NCBI RefSeq assembly: GCF_008923205.2
Contig: NZ_WBMS02000006.1
Location: 124,001 to 188,000 of the forward strand
Length of the DNA: 64,000 nucleotides
Direction: 5' to 3'
Source: Actinomadura physcomitrii
GTDB taxonomy: Bacteria; Actinomycetota; Actinomycetes; Streptosporangiales; Streptosporangiaceae
Under the pieces are notes generated by a model. That model did not search any database. It saw nothing but the letters and a program-made list of their open reading frames with translations, and was not told where the DNA came from. Below are positions 25,069 to 32,114 of the stretch, piece by piece. The translations under genes were made by a program, and so were the position numbers. Numbering within the stretch: the stretch's first letter is position 1; each line of letters starts with the position of its first letter.

Positions 25069-26240
25069 GCGGGCTGCCGGGCGCCGCCGCGATCGCCGGC
25101 ATCGGCGCCACCGAGTTCTCCAAGGAGTCCGGACGCAGCGAGCTGCAACTCGCCTGCGAGGCCGTCCTCGCCGCCATCACCGACGCGGGGCTGGAGCCGT
25201 CCGACGTCGACGGCCTGGTCACCTTCACCGCCGACACCAGCAGCGAGATCCACATCGCCCGCAACCTCGGCATCGGCGAGCTGACGTTCTTCTCCCGCGT
25301 CGGGTACGGCGGCGGCGCCGCCTGCGGCACCGTCCAGCAGGCCGCGATGGCCGTCGCGACCGGCGTCGCCGACGTCGTCGTCTGCTACCGCGCGTTCAAC
25401 GAGCGGTCCGGCGAACGCTACGGCCTCGGCCAGGCGGACCGGCCGATGGACGTCAGCGCCGACCGCGCCGCGTACTCGTGGATGACCCCGTTCGGCCTGT
25501 CGACCCCCGCCCAGTGGGTCGCCATGTTCGCCACCCGCTACATGCACGAGTACGGCGTGACCAGCGAGGACTTCGGACGCGTCGCCGTCGTCGACCGCGC
25601 CCATGCCGCCACCAACCCCAAGGCCTGGTTCCACGGGCGGCCGATCACCCTCGAGGAGCACCAGGCGTCCCGCTGGATCGCCGAACCCCTCCACCTGCTC
25701 GACTGCTGCCAGGAGAGCGACGGCGGCCAGGCCCTCGTCGTCGTCTCCGCGCGGCGCGCCCGCGACCTGCCGCACACGCCCGCGCTCATCTGGGGCGCCG
25801 CGCAGGGCTCGGGCAACGACCAGCACATGATGACGAGCTACTACCGCTCCGAAATCTCCGGCATCCCCGAGATGGGCCTCGTCGGACGGCAGCTGTACGC
25901 GCAGTCGGGCCTGACGCCCGCCGACATCCAGGCCGCGATCCTCTACGACCACTTCACCCCGCTCGTCCTGCCGCAACTCGAAGAGCTCGGCTTCTGCGCC
26001 AGGGGCGAGGCCAAGGACTTCATCGCCGACGGCAACCTCTCCCTCACCGGCCGCCTGCCGTTCAACACCCACGGCGGCCAGCTCGGCGAGGCCTACATCC
26101 ACGGCATGAACGGCATCGCCGAAGCCGTCCGGCTGCTGCGCGGCACCTCGGTGAACCAGCCGGGCGACGTCCACAACGTCCTGGTCACCGCCGGAACCGG
26201 CGTCCCGACCAGCGGCCTGATCCTCGGCGCGGACCAGTGA
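25065..26240 (+). CDS. ltp2: Steroid retro-aldolase Ltp2 (thiolase fold)
   Basis: 391-residue thiolase-superfamily lipid-transfer protein. Ltp2 cleaves 17-hydroxy-3-oxo-4-pregnene-20-carboxyl-CoA to androstenedione and propionyl-CoA, the last side-chain step. Features include GIGATEFSKESGRSELQLAC at the N-terminus, GGGAACGTVQQAAMAVATG, DCCQESDGGQALVV and the C-terminal NTHGGQLGEAYIHGMNG. The reactive thiolase Cys is not at the expected place, as in other Ltp2 proteins. GTG start within a GTGA overlap. It is the last gene of the operon; I see no strong terminator after it. Confidence 0.85.
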   Translation: MSGLPGAAAIAGIGATEFSKESGRSELQLACEAVLAAITDAGLEPSDVDGLVTFTADTSSEIHIARNLGIGELTFFSRVGYGGGAACGTVQQAAMAVATGVADVVVCYRAFNERSGERYGLGQADRPMDVSADRAAYSWMTPFGLSTPAQWVAMFATRYMHEYGVTSEDFGRVAVVDRAHAATNPKAWFHGRPITLEEHQASRWIAEPLHLLDCCQESDGGQALVVVSARRARDLPHTPALIWGAAQGSGNDQHMMTSYYRSEISGIPEMGLVGRQLYAQSGLTPADIQAAILYDHFTPLVLPQLEELGFCARGEAKDFIADGNLSLTGRLPFNTHGGQLGEAYIHGMNGIAEAVRLLRGTSVNQPGDVHNVLVTAGTGVPTSGLILGADQ

Positions 26241-26266
26241 ACGCGCCGGCGAGAGGGCGGTGGCCG

Positions 26267-26450
26267 TCAGACGACATTCCACCAGGGTTCGCCGGAAGCC
26301 CAGTGGGCCGCCCAGCCCGCGAATCCGCTGCGCCCGGTCGTATGGCCGAACTCGGAGCCGAACGGCTGGGCGCCTTCTCCGCAGATCATCCAGACATGAC
26401 CGCGGTGCGGGCCGGTGACGACGAGATGCCTCGGACGACCCTGGCGGCCC
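26267..26450 (-). pseudogene. C-terminal remnant of an SMI1/KNR4-family protein
   Basis: The minus strand reads RHLVVTGPHRGHVWMICGEG, then PFGSEFGHTTGRSGFAGWAA and a tail ending WWNVV and TGA. This is the C-terminal half of a SMI1/KNR4 (immunity-type) protein. The frame has no start or N-terminal half upstream. It marks a seam just after ltp2. Confidence 0.5.
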
Positions 26451-26552
26451 TCACCTCCTGCTAGCCCGCCGCCGAGGCCGTGGCGATACGATCATGGCCA
26501 CCCGGTACTCGGATCGCTCCCCGCCAGGTGATCTTTGAAGCAGGTGAGGCTT

Positions 26553-26891
26553 ATGGCAGAGCCGATGAGGTGGCGGGGCGGAGCCATCGTTCCGTCGACC
26601 ATGTGGTCCTCGGGGAATCTCAAGGTCACCTGGCCATTCTGCGCTCTGACCCTGAACGACTCCAGAATCGTTCTCAAGGCCGCTTGGAAGAGATTCGTGT
26701 TCACCCCGGCCAACGTGGCCGAGGTCTATCCCTGCCAGACCGGCTGGCTTTCCGGCATCGGCATCCTCACCCCGGGCGGCCGGGTGCTGATCTTCCTGAC
26801 CCATCAGCCTCACGCGGTACTGACGGCGCTGGAAGCCGCGGGCTTCCCGACTTCAGCCGAGGATCCGGGTTTTTACGGGTACATCCGGTGA
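26553..26891 (+). CDS. Hypothetical small protein, PH-like fold suspected
   Basis: 112-residue protein starting at ATG 26553 with GTGAGG upstream; an upstream ATG-like start at 26535 would add six residues. The pattern of short beta strands (LKVTWPFCALTLNDSRIVLK), then GILTPGGRVLIFLTHQP and a final helix VLTALEAAGFP resembles bacterial PH-like proteins. Base composition is lower in GC than its neighbours, with unusual codons, suggesting recent arrival. I do not recognise a family. The 189 nt after it, up to 27080, contain nothing I can assign. Confidence 0.4.
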   Translation: MAEPMRWRGGAIVPSTMWSSGNLKVTWPFCALTLNDSRIVLKAAWKRFVFTPANVAEVYPCQTGWLSGIGILTPGGRVLIFLTHQPHAVLTALEAAGFPTSAEDPGFYGYIR

Positions 26892-27080
26892 TCCGGCGAG
26901 CTCACCGAGATGATCGGCGCCCACCCCGCCGGTGTCCCCGGGGCCGCGCCCTCGGTTCGCGCTGCCGGTCTCTTCACGGGCGGTGCGGGCCGTGCGCGCG
27001 AAGGAGGTGCGCTCAGGGAAGGGGAGGGCGAGCAGGCACGCTCAAGCGCGCGGGCGTCACTCTCGGAGCACGCCCCTGAA

Positions 27081-28273
27081 TCAGTGGCGGCGGGTGAGGA
27101 GCAGGTGCAGGAGGCAGAGGACGGCGAGGGCGGTGCAGGCGGCGAGGGCCGCCGTGGCGCCGAGGGGGAGGAGGGCGCCGCCGAGGACGGTGCCGAGCCC
27201 GATCCCGGCGTAGAGGGCGGAGGCGTTCAGCCCGACGACGACGGCGGTCTCCTGCGGCGCGGCGCTGATGAGGCGGACCTGCTGGGCCGGGGTCTGGAAC
27301 CAGGTGGCGGCGCCCCAGGCGATCATCAGCAGCGCGGTGGCCGGGAGCCAGGACGTGCCGGTCGCGGACGCGCAGGTGAGCAGGGCGAGGGTCGCGGCGA
27401 GAGCGGTGTAGCCGGCGGCCTGGACGCGGACGGGTCCGTGCCGGTCGACCCGCGCCCCGGCCGCCAGGTTCCCGGCGACGGCCCCGGTCCCGTAGAGGAA
27501 CAGCAGCCAGGGCTCGGCGCCCTCGCCGGCGCCGAGCGCCCGCATGATCGGGACGGCGAAGGCGTACAGCCCGTACCCGGCGGCCATGCCGAGGACGGTG
27601 AGCGGCAGCACGGCGACGACGCCGGGGGGCGCAGCGCGGCGAGCCGCCGCAAGAGCGGGATGCGGGGGCCGCCGGGGAGCGCGGGCATCGCGCGGAGCAC
27701 CCCCGCGGCGGCGACCGCGCACAGCGCCGCGACCAGCGCGAGCGCGGCGTGCCAGTCGAGGGTCCGGGCGGCGAGGTTCCCGAGCGGGACGCCGAGGGCG
27801 GTGGCGACGGTGAGCCCGCCGACGACGACGGCCAGCGCGCGGGCGCGCTGCGCGGGCGCGACGAGCGAGGCGGCGACCGCCCCGGCGTTCGGCGTGAAGG
27901 CCGCCGCGCCCGCCGCGGCGACGACGCGCGCGGCCATCAACACCGCGAAGTTCGGCGCGAGCGCGGAGCCGATGTTCGCGGCGGCGAGCACGCCGAGGGC
28001 GGCGACGAGCAGGGCGCGCCGGGGGACGCGGGCGAGGACGGTGGCGAGCACGGGCGACAGCACGGCGTAGGTGATCGCGAACGCGGTCGCGGACTGCCCG
28101 GCGGTGCCTTCGGAGACGTGCAGCGAGGACGCCATGCCGGGCAGGAAGCCCGCGACGACGTAGGCGTCGGTCCCGACGGCGAAGGTGCCGAGCCCGAGGA
28201 TCAGCGTCGAGCCGAGCCCGCGCGGGGACTCGGCGGCGCCCGTCCGCTCTTGACGACGTATCGGGGTATTCAA
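27081..28273 (-). pseudogene. MFS transporter with a frameshift in a C-run
   Basis: Twelve-helix major facilitator of the AraJ/CynX-like efflux type. Helices 1-6 are encoded from a TTG at 28273 (TLILGLGTFAVGTDAYVVAG...). Helices 7-12 continue in another frame (VVAVLPLTVLGMAAGYGLYA...) to the TGA at 27081. The frame changes at a run of six Cs near 27625-27630; one more C would restore RPPGVVAVLPL. It could be a sequencing error, a true pseudogene, or slippage. It lies downstream of the Rrf2 gene on the same strand and may be its target. Confidence 0.6.
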
Positions 28274-28315
28274 CGTCCCTGTTTCCTCCGTGAAACGGCC
28301 ACGACGTGGCGGCGG

Positions 28316-28792
28316 TCAGCCGGTGAGGCGGGCGTAGTTGCGCCGGGTGCGGGCCGCGCCCTGCGGGGCGCTCTCCATCAGGTCGGCGATGGTGGTGCCG
28401 GCCAACTCGCGGCGCCATGCCAGCTCGGCGCGGCGCATCAGGCCGGAGATGCCGCAGGGGGCGTCGAACTCGCGTCCGGCGTCGCGTCCGCCCTCTCCGC
28501 GCTGCCGGATCTCGGTGCAGCGGAACGCCTCAAGGGGCCCTTCGATCGCGGTGACGACCTCCATCACGGAGATCTTCCCGGGCGGCCGGGCGAGCGACCA
28601 GCCGCCCCGCACGCCCGGCGCGGACGCCAGGATTCCGGCGCGGGCGAGCGGCTGGAGGCGCTTCTTCAGGTACTCCTGCGGCAGGTCGAACCAGGCGGCG
28701 AGCCGCCGGATCGACACCGGCGCGGCGTCGTCCAGCCAGCCGAGCGTCACGCAGCAGTGCAGCCCCCACTCGACGCCCTCGCTCATCCGCAT
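28316..28792 (-). CDS. Rrf2-family transcriptional regulator
   Basis: 158-residue Rrf2 protein. The winged helix is at residues about 9-70 (VSIRRLAAWFDLPQEYLKKR), followed by GVRGGWSLARPPGKISVMEV. Cysteines occur in FRCTEIRQRG and APCGISG, where Fe-S Rrf2 members bind a cluster, so redox or nitrosative sensing is possible. The first ATG (28792) lies within the large palindrome. A TATAGT box 8 nt before it suggests a leaderless or near-leaderless transcript; a second ATG is at 28786. The MFS gene follows 43 nt downstream. Confidence 0.85.
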   Translation of the reverse strand: MRMSEGVEWGLHCCVTLGWLDDAAPVSIRRLAAWFDLPQEYLKKRLQPLARAGILASAPGVRGGWSLARPPGKISVMEVVTAIEGPLEAFRCTEIRQRGEGGRDAGREFDAPCGISGLMRRAELAWRRELAGTTIADLMESAPQGAARTRRNYARLTG

Positions 28793-28824
28793 GAACCGGG
28801 ACTATACACGTCCCGGTTCATGCG
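28788..28824. promoter_or_regulatory. 37-bp palindrome over the Rrf2 promoter and start codon
   Basis: Perfect 15-bp arms (CGCATGAACCGGGAC at 28788-28802; complement at 28810-28824) with spacer TATACAC. The minus-strand -10 box TATAGT (28806-28801) and the Rrf2 start codon are inside it, as is the TAG stop of the upstream MerR-type gene. It is the expected place for an autoregulatory Rrf2 operator. Confidence 0.7.
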
Positions 28825-29551
28825 ATGCGGCCGGGGAAGGCGCCTCGGCCGGCAGCAGGGCGTCGAGGGCGGCGGCGGCCCGGACGAGGGCCCGGGAGCG
28901 GGCGTCGATGGCCGCCTCCCGGGCGGCGAGGGCCGCGTCCAGATCGTCCCATCGGCGTGCGCGGCGCAGCTCCGGCATGAAGGCCTGGAGCGGGGCGATG
29001 CGGTGGCCGGCCAGGCGCAGCTGGTGGACGATCCGCGCGTCCCGGACGTCGGCGGGGGAGTACCTGCGGGTGCCGCGCGGGGCGGTCCGGGCCGGGACGA
29101 CGAGGCCCTCGGCGTCCCAGTGCCGCAGGGTGGAGGGCCGGACGCCGAGGGCGGAGGCCAGCTCGGACACGGTCATCGCGTCGGACGGGCGGACGTCGCC
29201 GATGGGCTCGGCCGTGATCGCCGCCGCGGCCTCCCGGGCGAGGGAGAGGCCCCGTCGCTCGGCGGCGAGGCGGGCGTGCGCTTCGTCGAGGAGGGCGAGC
29301 ACGCCGGAGCCGGGACGGGCGTGCGCGGCCCGCATGATCCGCTTGGCCTCGACGGGGCCGGTGCCGGCGGCGAACGCCCGGTACGCCACGGCGGAGCGGA
29401 CGTGGGCCTCGGTGTAGCGCCGGTAGCCCGAGGCGGTGCGCGCCGCGGGCGGGAGCACGCCGTCGCGTTCGAGGTTGCGCACCTGCTGGACGGAGCATCC
29501 CGCACGGCGCGCGACGTCGACCGTGCGAAGGGACGATTTGCGACTTGCCAC
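28802..29551 (-). CDS. Regulator with two tandem MerR DNA-binding domains
   Basis: 249 residues. The first MerR helix-turn-helix is at about 8-60 (VDVARRAGCSVQQVRNLERD, SGYRRYTEAHVR). The second is at about 128-185 (TVSELASALGVRPSTLRHWD, TRRYSPADVRDARIVHQLRL). A helical linker separates them, and the C-terminus is Ala-rich coiled coil. Double-MerR proteins annotated as TioE-like are known from actinomycetes. GTG start at 29551. Its TAG is in the Rrf2 palindrome, only 10 nt before the Rrf2 start, so read-through may link the genes. A dyad at 29559 lies just upstream. Confidence 0.75.
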   Translation of the reverse strand: MASRKSSLRTVDVARRAGCSVQQVRNLERDGVLPPAARTASGYRRYTEAHVRSAVAYRAFAAGTGPVEAKRIMRAAHARPGSGVLALLDEAHARLAAERRGLSLAREAAAAITAEPIGDVRPSDAMTVSELASALGVRPSTLRHWDAEGLVVPARTAPRGTRRYSPADVRDARIVHQLRLAGHRIAPLQAFMPELRRARRWDDLDAALAAREAAIDARSRALVRAAAALDALLPAEAPSPAASHEPGRV

Positions 29552-29558
29552 CCCACCA

Positions 29559-29581
29559 GCTTGGCGACTGGCACGCCAAGC
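29559..29581. promoter_or_regulatory. Dyad between the double-MerR gene and the DUF6194 gene
   Basis: GCTTGGCG (29559-29566) and CGCCAAGC (29574-29581) are perfect 8-bp arms around ACTGGCA. MerR proteins bind such dyads in long promoter spacers, so this is a candidate autoregulatory site serving both divergent genes. Confidence 0.5.
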
Positions 29582-29614
29582 CTCCACACGCACTTGAATG
29601 AAACGCTCGAATGC

Positions 29615-30064
29615 ATGGGCATCGACGAGATCATCGAGTTCGCGGGCGGGTTCGACGGCGTGCTGGTCCTCAGGCCGCGGCCCGGCGACGGTTCGCCCGA
29701 GATCGCCTGGGGCGACGCGTTCTTCTACTACGCGCCCGACGGGAACGTCCCGACGACGACGCAGCCGTTCGCGACGATCGTGACGAAGGACCATCCCGGC
29801 GACGAGGGGTCGCGGCTGGACCGGCCCGGCGCGTTCCGGGTGAACGTCGCCGCCGGGAAGGACGCCGCCGAGCGGTGCGCGGCGCCCTCGGACCCGAGCT
29901 CGGCGGACGTCCTGCAAGCGCACCCCGTCTACGGGAACGCGGGCTGGCTCTGCGTGGTGAACCCGGGACCGGCGACCGAGGCGGAGCTCCGGGACCTGCT
30001 CCACACCGCGCACGCCCAGGCCCGCCGCCGCAACGAGCGCCGCTCCGCCCTCCGGCAGCCCTGA
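29615..30064 (+). CDS. DUF6194-type protein
   Basis: 149-residue cytosolic protein. It has the pattern MGIDEIIEFAGGFDGVLVL, AWGDAFFYYAPDG, QPFATIVTKDHPGDEGSRLD and RPGAFRVNVAAGK that I associate with DUF6194. No catalytic motif is evident, and the function is unknown. It starts at ATG 29615; another ATG at 29611 is out of frame. It is divergent from the double-MerR regulator across the 8-bp dyad and ends 11 nt before the convergent hydrolase gene. Confidence 0.6.
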   Translation: MGIDEIIEFAGGFDGVLVLRPRPGDGSPEIAWGDAFFYYAPDGNVPTTTQPFATIVTKDHPGDEGSRLDRPGAFRVNVAAGKDAAERCAAPSDPSSADVLQAHPVYGNAGWLCVVNPGPATEAELRDLLHTAHAQARRRNERRSALRQP

Positions 30065-30075
30065 CCGGTGCAGCC

Positions 30076-31950
30076 TCAGGGGAGGACGGACAGGTCGATG
30101 GACGAGACGGCGGCGGCGTCGTGGTGGAGGGTGTACCGGCCGCCGAACAGCGACGGCAGGTCGGCGAGCGGGATGAGGTGCGGGAAGTCGGCGGTCGCCA
30201 CCCGGACGCGGAGCCGGTGGCCTGCGGGCACGGTCGCGAACACCGGCCGGACCTGGAGGTCGTACCGGGTCAGCTTCCCGGGCGTGACCGGACTCTTCGC
30301 CGCTCGGGTGAGCGGATGGTAGGGGTACACCCAGCCGCCGGGCGCGCCCTTCCAGCTGCGCTTCCCGTCGACCGCGCGCATCGAGCCGAGGAGCGCGCCG
30401 CCGCTGAGGTCGGTGGACGTCCCGTCGGGTGCGACGTCCTCGAGGGTGAGGGCGAACAGCGTCTCCGGGCGGGTGGACGCGGCGCGCAGCGTCACGCCGA
30501 TCGGCCCGGCGAGCTTCAGCGGTGCGGACAGCGAGGGTGAGGTGTAGGTCGTCTCGCCCGGCCCCTTGACGGGCTTCTGCTGGGAGCCCGTGCAGGGCAG
30601 GGCGATGTGCGCGGCGGCGGACACCTCCGACAGCAGCCCGGCGGCGAACTGGTCGGTGGAGCGGCTGCACGGGCTCGACAGGCCGGTGAACGCGAGGGAG
30701 TCGGCGGGCTCGGCCCCGGTCGGCGCGGTGGAGGTCAGGCGGCCCTGGGAGCGCAGGTACATCCGGGTCGGGCGCGCCTGCGCGAGGGGGTAGCCGGTGG
30801 TGTCGTAGCGCCGTCCGCCGGGCTCGACCACGTGGAGGGGCGTGCGGGTGGAGACGGTGCCGCGTCCCTTGAGCCAGTGGTCGAACCAGTTCAGCTGGAG
30901 CGCGTTGAGGTCCTGCCCGGTGCCCATGCCGATGTGCGTCCAGGGGCCGTAGAGCAGCTGGTACTTGTCCGAGGCGGGCTGGCCGGGCGCCATGGGGGCG
31001 GTCACCGGACGGCCCGCCGCCGCGTTCTGCAGCCCGCTGTAGAGGAGCGGTTCGCCGCGCTGGAAGACGTCGTAGAGCCCGCCGACGAGGTAGACCGCGA
31101 CGCCGTTGGCGACGATCTTGCGCAGGACGTTCTCCGGCGCCCGCTGCTTCCACCAGGCGTTGTCGTACCTGCGGGGGCCGTTGGTGAGCATGTCGCGCGC
31201 GATCGTCAGCTCGAACGGCCCGGCCTGCAGGAGGTGCTGGTAGGACAGGGCCAGCGCGGCAGCCGGGTCCTCGGGCAGTTCGAGCAGTGGCGTCGCGACC
31301 CGCGTGACGCCGTAGCCGAACACCAGGCCGATCGGCGACTCGACGTTCAGCGCGCCGCCGCTGACGAACAGGTCGCGGTAGGGGTCGGCGGACGCCGCCA
31401 TCGGGAAGATCGCCTTGAGCGGGGAGTGCGGGCCGACCGCGGCGGCCGTGAACAGCTGGTCGATCGCCAGGTACGACAGGCCGAGCATGCCGACCTTGCC
31501 GCTGGAGTTCGGCAGCCGCGCCGCCCAGTTGACGATCTGCGCGCCGGCCTGCGCCTCGGCCGGCTCGAACAGGTCGAACTTGCCCTGCGAGCCGCCGGTT
31601 CCGGGGACGTCCACGACGAGCCCGAGGTAGCCGCGCTCGACGAGGTAGGGGTTGAGCCCGCCGATGCCCGCCGGGCCGAGTCCGGCGGAGTCGAGCCCGG
31701 CCGACACCGTCTTGCCGTACGGCGTGAACCCGACGATCACCGGGAAGGGGCCGCGCGCGGGCTTTCCGGTCTTGCGGTCGGTGGGCATGTGCAGGTCGGC
31801 GCGCAGCAGCGTGCCGTCCTTGAGCCGCAGCGTGAGGTTGCGCTTCACGGCGATGCCGTAGGGCGCCGCGGGCGCGGGAGCGGCCGAGGCGGGGACGGTC
31901 AGCGCGGCGAGGAGCAGCATCAGGGAGCACACGGCTGCGAGGCGGCGCAT
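30076..31950 (-). CDS. Secreted CocE/NonD (X-Pro dipeptidyl-peptidase-like) hydrolase
   Basis: 624-residue serine hydrolase. The signal peptide MRRLAAVCSLMLLLAALTVP ends at an ASA-AP site. The catalytic domain has the nucleophile in VGMLGLSYLAID, the oxyanion region FTPYGKT and the late His in YGPWTHIGMG. The C-terminal jelly-roll (SPSLSAPLKLAGPIGVTLRA onwards) is the usual substrate-binding domain. It may cleave peptides or esters outside the cell. ATG 31950 has CAGGAG at ideal spacing. It is divergent from fadD3; the role in steroid metabolism, if any, is unknown. Confidence 0.75.
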   Translation of the reverse strand: MRRLAAVCSLMLLLAALTVPASAAPAPAAPYGIAVKRNLTLRLKDGTLLRADLHMPTDRKTGKPARGPFPVIVGFTPYGKTVSAGLDSAGLGPAGIGGLNPYLVERGYLGLVVDVPGTGGSQGKFDLFEPAEAQAGAQIVNWAARLPNSSGKVGMLGLSYLAIDQLFTAAAVGPHSPLKAIFPMAASADPYRDLFVSGGALNVESPIGLVFGYGVTRVATPLLELPEDPAAALALSYQHLLQAGPFELTIARDMLTNGPRRYDNAWWKQRAPENVLRKIVANGVAVYLVGGLYDVFQRGEPLLYSGLQNAAAGRPVTAPMAPGQPASDKYQLLYGPWTHIGMGTGQDLNALQLNWFDHWLKGRGTVSTRTPLHVVEPGGRRYDTTGYPLAQARPTRMYLRSQGRLTSTAPTGAEPADSLAFTGLSSPCSRSTDQFAAGLLSEVSAAAHIALPCTGSQQKPVKGPGETTYTSPSLSAPLKLAGPIGVTLRAASTRPETLFALTLEDVAPDGTSTDLSGGALLGSMRAVDGKRSWKGAPGGWVYPYHPLTRAAKSPVTPGKLTRYDLQVRPVFATVPAGHRLRVRVATADFPHLIPLADLPSLFGGRYTLHHDAAAVSSIDLSVLP

Positions 31951-32013
31951 GGCGACTCCTGGGGTCGGAGGTGCTTGAGCGGGACGGTAACAACCCGCGC
32001 GGCCGGCGGGAAC

Positions 32014-32043
32014 CCCAAACGAACAAAAATGTTTATTTAAAAC
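32014..32043. promoter_or_regulatory. AT-rich island with AACAAAAATGTT dyad
   Basis: About 30 nt of mostly A/T in a very GC-rich window, containing AACA-AAAA-TGTT (32022-32033). It lies between the divergent CocE and fadD3 genes and is likely promoter or operator DNA. No regulator assigned. Confidence 0.35.
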
Positions 32044-32058
32044 CCCGCCCGCCGGGTA

Positions 32059-32073
32059 CCGCTGAGCGGGACG
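32059..32073 (+). promoter_or_regulatory. Steroid-region 15-nt motif, copy d
   Basis: CCGCTGAGCGGGACG pointing toward fadD3 and ending 41 nt before its start codon. It is identical to copy b except for the last base. Confidence 0.5.
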
Positions 32074-32114
32074 TCCCAGCCGATTCCGGGCGACCGGGGC
32101 CACCATGGACTGCC

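Noticed and set aside
26892..27080. Plus-strand frame after the orphan small gene
   Set aside because: Low-complexity Gly/Ala/Glu translation, no ribosome site and no domain; treated as non-coding.
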